Assembly (NCBI GenBank): GCA_015711775.1
Contig: JACVJB010000065.1
Span: 1-6,227 of the forward strand
Direction of reading: 5' to 3'
DNA from: Actinomycetota bacterium
GTDB lineage: Bacteria > Actinomycetota > Humimicrobiia > Humimicrobiales > Humimicrobiaceae
DNA: 6,227 nt
Positions 1 to 6,227 of the stretch are shown here, one piece after another (position 1 is the first letter of the stretch; each line of letters opens with the position of its first letter). A model generated the notes under the pieces. The model worked only from the letters and a program-made list of their open reading frames with translations, had not been told where the DNA came from and made no database searches. The translations under genes and the position numbers were made by a program.

Positions 1-1134
1 AATGCTGCTACAACAAAAACAGATCCTGAGGTTGTTAGGAAAATGATTCCGTATTTTTCAGATATTTATGGCAATCCGTCAAGTCTGCACGGTATTGGCC
101 AGAAAGCAAAAGAAGCCATAGAGCATTCAAGAGCCATAGCAGCAGAATTTATTAATGCATCGCCTGATGAAATAATATTTACCGGCAGCGGCACAGAAAG
201 TGATAATCTGGCAATAAAGGGCGCCGCTTATGCAAATAACTTAAAAAAACATATAATAACATCTGCAATAGAGCACCATGCGGTGCTTGAGAGTTGCCAT
301 AACCTTGAAAAATCAGGATTTAAAATCAGCTACATTCCTGTGGATAATAATGGGCGGATTAAGATTAAGGAATTAAAAAAAGCTATCAGTAAAAACACTT
401 TACTTATATCAGTAATGCATGCAAATAATGAAATAGGAACTATACAACCTGTTAAGGAAATAGGAAAAATTGCAAGAGAAAACAATATTTGTTTTCATAT
501 GGACGCAGTGCAGACCTTTGGTCATTTAAACATAGATGTTGAAGAAATTGGAGTAGATCTGCTCAGCGCCTCTGCTCATAAGCTGTATGGCCCAAAAGGA
601 GTGGGACTGTTATATAAAAGGAAAGGTGTGAAGATAAATCCTTTAATAAACGGGGGATCTCAGGAAGGCAGCCTGAGAGCATCAACCGAAAATGTGCCGG
701 GAATTGTCGGTTTTGCAAAAGCAATAGAGTTGTCAAAAAATCTTATGGAAAATGAAAATGCTGTCCAGGCGCACCTTAGAGACAAATTTATCCAGGGTGT
801 TCTTGAAAATATAGAAAATGTCTTTTTAAACGGCCATCCAGTCAACCGTCTTCCAAATAATATCAATTTTTCTTTTGATTTCATTGAAGGGGAGGCAATT
901 TTAATTGGCCTTGACATAGAAGGCATAGCTGTATCCACCGGTTCAGCATGTTCCTCAGGCAGTATGGAGCCATCCTATGTAATTAAAGCAACTGGGCGGA
1001 GCAGTGTTCTTGCAAGAGGTTCAGTAAGGTTTTCACTGGGAAGGTTTAATACTGAAGATGAAATTGATTTTACACTGGAAACGCTTATAAATTTAGTTAA
1101 AAGATTAAGAAAAATTTCTCCACTAATATCATAA
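1..1134 (+). CDS. Cysteine desulfurase, NifS/IscS family (5'-partial)
   Basis: PLP enzyme that takes sulfur from L-cysteine, giving alanine and an enzyme persulfide that is passed to sulfur acceptors in the cytoplasm. The frame is open from base 1 and begins NAATT, the start of the family's conserved DNAATT motif, so only about five residues are missing; the first internal ATG (43) is not the true start. In the 377 visible residues I see the EHHA histidine (residue 93), the PLP-contacting DAVQ (168-171), the Schiff-base lysine in SAHK (194) and the catalytic cysteine in GSACSSGS (317). The short form of the Cys loop is typical of class I IscS/NifS enzymes. It sits 4 bp before mnmA with no NifU/IscU scaffold between, so it resembles the dedicated desulfurase YrvO of Bacillus more than an Isc operon enzyme. 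Family assignment is certain; the choice between iscS, nifS and yrvO cannot be made. Confidence 0.96.
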   Translation, partial: NAATTKTDPEVVRKMIPYFSDIYGNPSSLHGIGQKAKEAIEHSRAIAAEFINASPDEIIFTGSGTESDNLAIKGAAYANNLKKHIITSAIEHHAVLESCHNLEKSGFKISYIPVDNNGRIKIKELKKAISKNTLLISVMHANNEIGTIQPVKEIGKIARENNICFHMDAVQTFGHLNIDVEEIGVDLLSASAHKLYGPKGVGLLYKRKGVKINPLINGGSQEGSLRASTENVPGIVGFAKAIELSKNLMENENAVQAHLRDKFIQGVLENIENVFLNGHPVNRLPNNINFSFDFIEGEAILIGLDIEGIAVSTGSACSSGSMEPSYVIKATGRSSVLARGSVRFSLGRFNTEDEIDFTLETLINLVKRLRKISPLIS

Positions 1135-1138
1135 TTTA

Positions 1139-2239
1139 ATGCATAAAATCAATTCAAAAATTAAAGTAATGGCCGCTATGAGCGGCGGTGTTGATTCCTC
1201 TGTTGCTGCTTATCTTTTAAAAGAATCAGGATATGATGTTACAGGCGTGACCATGTGTTTTGGTATTTCGGATAATGAAAAAAAAATGAATAACTCCACA
1301 CAAAGAAACGCTGTAAAATGCTGTGGAATAGAATCGATAAATGATGCCGCCAGGGTATGCTCTTTGCTTGGCATAAATCATTATGTCTATGATTTTTCAT
1401 CCGAGATGCAGAAATACGTAATAAAACCTTTTATTAAGGCATACATGGAAGGAAAGACTCCAAATCCATGTATAGAATGTAACAGATTTTTAAAGTTTGA
1501 TATTCTTCTTAAAAAAGCAAAAGCGCTTGGATTTAATTATCTGGCAACAGGTCATTATGCAGGTATTATAAAAAGAAACAACTCACTGTATCTAAGCAAG
1601 GCTATAGATGAGAAAAAAGATCAGTCATATTTTCTGTATACTATAAGAAAAGAAAGTCTTAAAAATATATTATTTCCCTTATATAAATATACTAAACATG
1701 AAGTTAGAAAAATTGCCAAAAGCAACAGTTTACCCGTAGCCGCTAAGGCGGAGAGCCAGGAGATTTGTTTTGTTCCGAATGATAACTATAGAAAATTTAT
1801 AGGCGTTAATAAAGAATTAAGCAATAAGCCAGGACAAATAATTGATGTTAATGGCAGTGTTTTAGGCAGTCATGATGGAGTGTTTAATTATACTGTAGGG
1901 CAGAGAAAAGGCATAAAAATAAGCTCCCGAGTTCCCTTATATGTGTTAAGTATTGACAGTAACAGTAACAATATTGTGGTTGGAAACAGATCACTTCTTG
2001 GCAGGAAAAAACTTACCGGCAAAGAACTGAACCTTCTTATAGATAAGCTTCCTGAAAGAGCTAAAGCAAAGATAAGATATAACCATAAAGAAACAGATTG
2101 TAAAATAAGACCCTTAAGCAATAGTTTAATAGAGGTGGTCTTTGATGATCCGCAGGATGCCGTTACACCTGGGCAGTCAATAGTTTTTTATGATGACAGC
2201 ATTGTCATTGGCGGTGCTGTTATATCAGCTGTTAGCTGA
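1139..2239 (+). CDS. mnmA: tRNA-specific 2-thiouridylase MnmA
   Basis: Adenylates and thiolates U34 in the anticodon of Glu, Gln and Lys tRNAs, using persulfide sulfur from a cysteine desulfurase. The 366 residues match the family's usual length. The N-terminal PP-loop SGGVDS is at 15-20, followed by the KCCGIESINDA segment (60-70). The catalytic cysteine is in TPNPC (C111) and the persulfide-carrying partner in SQEIC (C210). ATGHY (136-140), KDQSYFL (160-166) and YTVGQRKGI (251-259) are diagnostic, and the C-terminal beta-barrel ends in IGGAV. The ATG lies 4 bp after the desulfurase stop with no visible Shine-Dalgarno, so translation is probably coupled. A second ATG at residue 11 would leave almost nothing before the PP-loop strand, so the first ATG is preferred. 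The upstream desulfurase is the likely sulfur donor. Confidence 0.97.
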   Translation: MHKINSKIKVMAAMSGGVDSSVAAYLLKESGYDVTGVTMCFGISDNEKKMNNSTQRNAVKCCGIESINDAARVCSLLGINHYVYDFSSEMQKYVIKPFIKAYMEGKTPNPCIECNRFLKFDILLKKAKALGFNYLATGHYAGIIKRNNSLYLSKAIDEKKDQSYFLYTIRKESLKNILFPLYKYTKHEVRKIAKSNSLPVAAKAESQEICFVPNDNYRKFIGVNKELSNKPGQIIDVNGSVLGSHDGVFNYTVGQRKGIKISSRVPLYVLSIDSNSNNIVVGNRSLLGRKKLTGKELNLLIDKLPERAKAKIRYNHKETDCKIRPLSNSLIEVVFDDPQDAVTPGQSIVFYDDSIVIGGAVISAVS

Positions 2240-2246
2240 ATGATAT
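2222..2246 (+). terminator. Stem-loop at the mnmA stop codon with a T-rich stretch downstream
   Basis: ATATCA (2222-2227) pairs with TGATAT (2241-2246), and inside it TCAGCT (2225-2230) can pair with AGCTGA (2234-2239) around a GTT loop. The stop codon lies within the stem. A T-rich stretch follows only at 2277-2303, about 30 bases later, so this is not a canonical intrinsic terminator. It may still mark the 3' end of the first unit, because a new promoter begins at 2304. Confidence 0.35.
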
Positions 2247-2303
2247 TATTGATTCCTTCTGCTGAACTGCTATGAATTTTTTAATTTTTTTATTTATTTT
2301 TTC

Positions 2304-2332
2304 TTGACATTAATTATCAAAGTAATTAACAT
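2304..2332 (+). promoter_or_regulatory. Sigma-70/sigma-A type promoter for the rrf2-larE-metY-cysK unit
   Basis: A perfect -35 box TTGACA (2304-2309) is followed after 17 bp by TAACAT (2327-2332), a 4/6 match to TATAAT. Transcription would start near 2339, giving a leader of about 65 nt before the Rrf2 ATG. No comparable promoter is seen in the shorter gaps between the downstream genes, so this probably drives all four. Confidence 0.72.
2310..2329 (+). promoter_or_regulatory. Inverted repeat between -35 and -10: candidate Rrf2 operator
   Basis: TTAATTA (2310-2316) and TAATTAA (2323-2329) form a perfect 7-bp inverted repeat around a 6-bp spacer, filling the promoter spacer and running into the -10 box. 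A dimeric repressor here would block RNA polymerase. Because the next gene is an Rrf2-type repressor, autoregulation is the natural reading. Short A/T palindromes also arise by chance in such AT-rich DNA, and I do not see a clear match to the known IscR or CymR boxes. Confidence 0.45.
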
Positions 2333-2333
2333 A

Positions 2334-2373
2334 AATACTACTATTACTACTAATTTAATAGTATTAAGTATTA
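2334..2373 (+). repeat. Cluster of short direct and inverted repeats in the rrf2 leader
   Basis: TACTACTA occurs twice, 9 bp apart (2336-2343 and 2345-2352). AATACTA (2334-2340) is the inverted complement of TAGTATT (2359-2365). AGTATTA is tandemly repeated (2360-2366, 2367-2373). The cluster begins just upstream of the predicted transcription start. It could be a second operator or an RNA stem that affects translation of the first gene; simple-sequence drift is the alternative. Confidence 0.4.
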
Positions 2374-2404
2374 AGATTTAAAATTTATAGCTCAGGGAAG
2401 GTAT

Positions 2405-2845
2405 ATGAGGATTTCAACTCGATCAAGATATGGCACAAGGCTTATGATCTATTTAGCTGAAAAATACGATAAGGGAAATGTATTATTAAAAGATGTCGCA
2501 AAAAAAGAGTGTATTTCAGAAAAATATCTGAGCCAGATTGTTATTCCGCTAAGAATGGTTGGATTAATATCCGGAAGCAGGGGAGCAAATGGCGGATATA
2601 CACTCACCAGACCTCCTTCAGACATAACCATAAAAGAAATAGTAGAAGCCCTTGAAGGTGATCTTTACCTAATAGATTGTACAATGGATGAAAAAACTTG
2701 TGACAGATCGAACGTCTGTGCAAGCAAAGAAATCTGGACTGATTTAAGTCTAAAAATCATTGAATTTCTTAACAATATTAATCTTGAAGACCTGGTAAAA
2801 GTAAAACAAAAAAAAGAAATGGAATCTATCGAATATGTTATTTAA
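2405..2845 (+). CDS. Rrf2-family transcriptional regulator with an IscR-like cysteine triad
   Basis: Winged-helix regulator of 146 residues. The N-terminus MRISTRSRYGTRLMIYLA is the classic Rrf2 opening. The recognition helix is around ISEKYLSQIVIPLR (37-50), and the wing has the SRGANGGYTL motif (58-67). EIVEALEGD (78-86) leads into the effector region, where C92, C99 and C105 align with the [2Fe-2S] cysteines of E. coli IscR (92, 98, 104). The position of IscR's fourth ligand, His107, is a lysine here (K108). The protein ends in IEYVI, with a free C-terminal isoleucine of the kind that docks into CysK. An AGGGAAGG sequence (2394-2401) supports the ATG. It is first in the unit with larE, metY and cysK, so control of sulfur assimilation and of itself is likely. 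Both IscR-like (Fe-S) and CymR-like (cysteine) roles are possible. Confidence 0.93.
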   Translation: MRISTRSRYGTRLMIYLAEKYDKGNVLLKDVAKKECISEKYLSQIVIPLRMVGLISGSRGANGGYTLTRPPSDITIKEIVEALEGDLYLIDCTMDEKTCDRSNVCASKEIWTDLSLKIIEFLNNINLEDLVKVKQKKEMESIEYVI

Positions 2846-3677
2846 AACATTAGAAATAAATGAAAGTAAAATGTTTAATACAATAAAAAAACTAAAATCA
2901 TTAAAAAAACAGCTGAAATCAACAGATGGCGTCGCAGTCGCATTTTCCGGTGGAGTTGATAGCACCTTTTTACTAAGTATTGCAAAAGACGTTCTTGGCG
3001 ATAAATTGATAGCGGTTACTTTGACCTCAGCCTCCTATCCAAAAAGAGAACTGGACACAGCAATAGAGTTTGCTTCTTTTTTGAAAGTGAAACATTTCCT
3101 GGTTGAAAGCTCAGAAATGGAAGATGAAAATTTTTTAAAGAATAGCAGTATGAGATGTTATTACTGCAAAAAGACAGCCTTTAAGAAAATATTTGAAATT
3201 GCTGAAGCTAATAATATCAAATATGTAGCTGACGGGCAGAATTATGATGATATCTATGACTACAGGCCCGGATCAAGGGCAGCAGAAGAATATGGAGTAA
3301 AAAGCCCGCTTAAGCAATGCCTTCTTGGAAAGAATGAAATAAGGCTGTTGTCAAAAAAACTGGGCATCAAAGGATGGGACAGGCCTGCTTTTGCCTGCCT
3401 TGCAAGCAGGATACCATATGACACCAGAATTACTGAAGAAATTTTATTAAAAATTGACTATCTTGAAACATTTTTAATAGAAAAAGGCTTTTCACAGCTT
3501 AGGGTGAGACACCATGGAAATTTAGCAAGAATAGAAGTTATTAAGGAGGAGTTTCCACTATTTTTTGGACATCACTTAATGGAGCAAATAATTACAGAGT
3601 TTAAAAGGAAAGGCTACCTGTATATAACTTTAGATATAGAGGGATACAGGACAGGAAGCATGAATTTAGCACTTTAA
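2835..3677 (+). CDS. larE: LarE-like ATP-dependent sulfur transferase (PP-loop family)
   Basis: LarE activates a carboxylate by adenylation and inserts sulfur; in lactate racemase it builds the nickel-pincer cofactor. I see the PP-loop FSGGVDST (37-44), RCYYCK (107-112), ADGQNYDD (132-139), DYRPG (142-146), GVKSPL (154-159), the WDRPAFACLASRIPY segment (181-195) and the C-terminal LRVRHHGNLARIEV (222-235). Cysteines 108, 111 and 188 form the three-cysteine set associated with [4Fe-4S]-dependent members, unlike the single sacrificial cysteine of the Lactobacillus enzyme. The ATG at 2835 overlaps the rrf2 end by 11 bp with no clear ribosome binding site, suggesting coupling. ATG 2871 (residue 13) is an alternative start that places the PP-loop at a more typical distance. 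No larB or larC is in the window, so the substrate is unknown and the symbol reflects family only. Confidence 0.88.
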   Translation: MLFKTLEINESKMFNTIKKLKSLKKQLKSTDGVAVAFSGGVDSTFLLSIAKDVLGDKLIAVTLTSASYPKRELDTAIEFASFLKVKHFLVESSEMEDENFLKNSSMRCYYCKKTAFKKIFEIAEANNIKYVADGQNYDDIYDYRPGSRAAEEYGVKSPLKQCLLGKNEIRLLSKKLGIKGWDRPAFACLASRIPYDTRITEEILLKIDYLETFLIEKGFSQLRVRHHGNLARIEVIKEEFPLFFGHHLMEQIITEFKRKGYLYITLDIEGYRTGSMNLAL

Positions 3678-3692
3678 ATAAATCAATTTTAA

Positions 3693-5009
<1,317 letters not shown>

Positions 5010-5078
5010 AAATATTGACTGAAGCTTTTAACTATTCAGAATAATTACAAATTTAAAATCTATAAAAAGGAGAAGCAG
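5010..5078 (+). other. metY-cysK spacer with a weak inverted repeat
   Basis: The 69-bp gap holds CTGAA (5019-5023) and TTCAG (5035-5039), a 5-bp inverted repeat with an 11-nt loop and no T-tract, so not a terminator. A TTGACT (5015-5020) with AATAAT (5040-5045) is a poor promoter candidate because the spacing is 19 bp. The strong AGGAG (5068-5072), six bases before the cysK ATG, is the one clear signal. Confidence 0.4.
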
Positions 5079-6002
5079 ATGCGTATTTTTGAAGATATTA
5101 CAAAAACAATAGGCAATACCCCGCTGGTAAGAATTAACAAGATGACTTCAGGGCTTGATGTAACATTGCTGGCAAAACTTGAAGCTTTCAACCCCCTTTC
5201 CAGTGTAAAAGACAGGATTGGTATTGCAATGATTGAATCCGCCGAAAAGGATGGCAAGATAAATAAAGATACTGTAATAATTGAACCCACAAGCGGAAAT
5301 ACTGGAATAGCGCTTGCATTTGTATGTGCGGCAAAGGGATATAAACTGGTATTGACCATGCCTGAGACAATGAGTGTAGAAAGGAGGCAACTGCTTAAAA
5401 TATTCGGTGCAGAACTTGTACTGACTGAAGGCGCAAAAGGTATGACTGGAGCAGTAGAAAAAGCAAATGAACTTGCTGCCCAGACAAAAAATAGTTTTGT
5501 TCCACAACAGTTTAATAATCCTGCAAATCCGGAAATTCATCGAAAGACGACTGCACTGGAGCTGCTTAATGATACTGACGGGAAGATAGATATATTTATA
5601 GCCGGCATTGGAACCGGAGGCACTATAACAGGGGTTGGTGAAATACTAAAGGAAAAAATTCCACAGATAAAGTTTATTGCAGTTGAGCCTAAAGACAGCC
5701 CTGTTTTATCGGGAGGAAAACCCGGTTCCCATAAAATACAGGGTATTGGAGCCGGTTTTGTCCCTAAGGTACTAAACAGGGATATTCTCGACGAAATTAT
5801 CACTGTTTCTAATGAAGATGCCGGCATTATTGCGCGACAGCTTGCCAGAGATGAGGGCATACTTGCAGGCATATCCTGCGGCGCTGCAATGTGGGCCGCA
5901 CTTGAAGTTGCAAAGAGATTGGAAAGTAAAGGTAAAACAATAGTAGTGGTTTTACCAGATACAGGAGAAAGGTACCTTTCTACCTGGCTTTTCCAGGAAT
6001 AG
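5079..6002 (+). CDS. cysK: Cysteine synthase A (O-acetylserine sulfhydrylase)
   Basis: PLP enzyme that makes L-cysteine from O-acetylserine and sulfide. At 307 residues it is full length. The N-terminal [10 protein letters not shown] (10-19) is followed by the Schiff-base lysine K44 in NPLSSVKDR, the substrate-carboxylate loop TSGNTG (71-76), [11 protein letters not shown] (141-151), the phosphate-binding loop GTGGT (178-182), ISCGAA near the PLP nitrogen (265-270) and the C-terminal [10 protein letters not shown] (293-302). The loop residues that also receive the C-terminal isoleucine of partner proteins (TSGNTG and the QQF glutamine) are all present, so moonlighting complexes with serine acetyltransferase or with an Rrf2 regulator are possible. 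AGGAG (5068-5072) supports the start. It is the last clear gene of the apparent four-gene unit. Cystathionine beta-synthase-like or CysM variants are less likely given the CysK-type motifs. Confidence 0.96.
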   Translation: MRIFEDITKTIGNTPLVRINKMTSGLDVTLLAKLEAFNPLSSVKDRIGIAMIESAEKDGKINKDTVIIEPTSGNTGIALAFVCAAKGYKLVLTMPETMSVERRQLLKIFGAELVLTEGAKGMTGAVEKANELAAQTKNSFVPQQFNNPANPEIHRKTTALELLNDTDGKIDIFIAGIGTGGTITGVGEILKEKIPQIKFIAVEPKDSPVLSGGKPGSHKIQGIGAGFVPKVLNRDILDEIITVSNEDAGIIARQLARDEGILAGISCGAAMWAALEVAKRLESKGKTIVVVLPDTGERYLSTWLFQE

Positions 6003-6035
6003 ATTTGCCATAAAATGAAAAAATTAATAGCAACC

Positions 6036-6065
6036 GGAAAAGATTAAAGTTGTCTAATCATTTCC
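6036..6065. terminator. Stem-loop downstream of cysK
   Basis: GGAAA-A-GATTA (6036-6046) pairs with TAATC-A-TTTCC (6055-6065), giving ten base pairs with one A-A mismatch around an 8-nt loop, 33 bases after the cysK stop. No T-tract follows on the + strand (it is followed by AAAAA). On the - strand a T-rich stretch appears only after about ten bases. It may protect the 3' end of the mRNA or be a weak terminator at the end of the operon. Confidence 0.4.
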
Positions 6066-6098
6066 AAAAACACGCAGCGGTAAAATAATGCCCAGCTT

Positions 6099-6227
6099 TT
6101 AAAAGTTCATGCCCTGGGAATCGATCCTGGGAATATCAGTACACTGGAAGAAAGCTGATGTTTTTAAAGCCAGCTCTTCAAAGATGATGCTCTTTAGAAT
6201 CGTACTATGGCTCTGATGCGAAAGACC
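6099..6227 (-). CDS. Possible 3' end of a convergent gene, unrecognised (partial, doubtful)
   Basis: On the - strand the frame is open from the window edge for 42 codons and ends at TAA (6099-6101). The peptide includes the segments ILKSIIFEELALKTSAFF and DIPRIDSQGMNF, which I do not recognise. An open stretch this long in AT-rich DNA is only mildly unusual. If real, its gene would converge on cysK, with the stem-loop at 6036-6065 between them. Chance is about as likely. Confidence 0.15.
   Translation of the reverse strand, partial: GLSHQSHSTILKSIIFEELALKTSAFFQCTDIPRIDSQGMNF

Larger units (their letters stand above)
6003..6227. other. Terminal region without a convincing gene; possible gene remains
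   Basis: This 225-bp stretch holds the stem-loop at 6036-6065, a 10-bp palindrome CTTTTAAAAG (6096-6105) and a 9-bp direct repeat CCTGGGAAT (6113-6121 and 6126-6134). On the + strand, 6084-6155 reads 24 codons ending KVHALGIDPGNISTLEES before a TGA, and the same frame has further stops downstream (TAA, TAG). This protein-like but broken appearance could be a decayed gene; I could not place it in a family. A different frame gives a 35-codon ORF (6109-6216). No tRNA or CRISPR repeat is seen. Confidence 0.3.

Noticed and set aside
43..45. ATG at 43 as the start of the cysteine desulfurase
   Set aside because: The frame is open to base 1 and the upstream residues (NAATT...) belong to the conserved N-terminus of the family, so the gene is cut by the window edge.
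660..938. 92-codon open frame on the - strand inside the cysteine desulfurase gene
   Set aside because: It lies wholly within a gene with clear family motifs and shows no domain or ribosome binding site of its own.
5015..5045. Possible internal promoter before cysK (TTGACT ... AATAAT)
   Set aside because: The spacing of 19 bp is poor and similar matches are expected by chance in AT-rich DNA; kept only as a note in the spacer entry.
5148..5540. 130-codon open frame on the - strand inside cysK
   Set aside because: Its translation is a Cys/Phe/Tyr-rich shadow of the cysK codons with no recognisable motif; the + strand gene explains the region fully.
6015..6047. Ten-codon ORF beginning ATG-AAA-AAA after cysK
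   Set aside because: Too short, no Shine-Dalgarno, and it overlaps the stem-loop; no support as a gene or leader peptide.
6111..6136. tRNA T-arm-like sequence around GGGAATCGATCC
   Set aside because: No matching acceptor, D or anticodon arms could be found around it; the resemblance comes from the CCTGGGAAT direct repeat.

Overview
The window is AT-rich bacterial DNA carrying six closely packed genes, all on the + strand and all concerned with moving or fixing sulfur. The gene content (a stand-alone cysteine desulfurase next to mnmA, an Rrf2 regulator, an orphan larE, metY and cysK), AGGAG-type ribosome binding sites, a TTGACA promoter and A/T-ending codons suggest a low-GC anaerobe of the Clostridia/Firmicutes type, or an uncultivated lineage with similar gene content. 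The species cannot be named from this sequence.

Layout. Positions 1-1134 hold a NifS/IscS-type cysteine desulfurase missing only a few N-terminal residues at the window edge. Four bases later mnmA (1139-2239) follows; together they form a tRNA 2-thiouridine module like the yrvO-mnmA pair of Bacillus. The gap 2240-2404 ends the first unit with a stem-loop and a T-rich stretch. It then starts a second unit with a good sigma-70/sigma-A promoter (2304-2332) overlaid by inverted and direct repeats that look like operators. The second unit is rrf2 (2405-2845), larE-like (2835-3677, overlapping by 11 bp), metY (3711-5009) and cysK (5079-6002). The last 225 bases (6003-6227) hold a stem-loop and no convincing gene; short open stretches there may be gene remains or the end of a convergent gene.

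How the genes may work together. The desulfurase takes sulfur from cysteine and passes it to MnmA for tRNA thiolation. MetY and CysK fix sulfide into homocysteine and cysteine. The LarE-like PP-loop enzyme is a sulfur transferase whose target is not shown here. The Rrf2 protein, first in the second unit, probably senses iron-sulfur or cysteine status and controls its own promoter.

The most interesting point is that this Rrf2 protein combines an IscR-like cysteine triad (C92, C99, C105) with a C-terminal tail ending in Tyr-Val-Ile. That is the type of tail serine acetyltransferases use to dock into the CysK active site, and cysK lies in the same apparent operon. This suggests a regulator that could read both Fe-S status and, through CysK, the cysteine/O-acetylserine pool. 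This is an inference from the sequence, not a demonstrated system.
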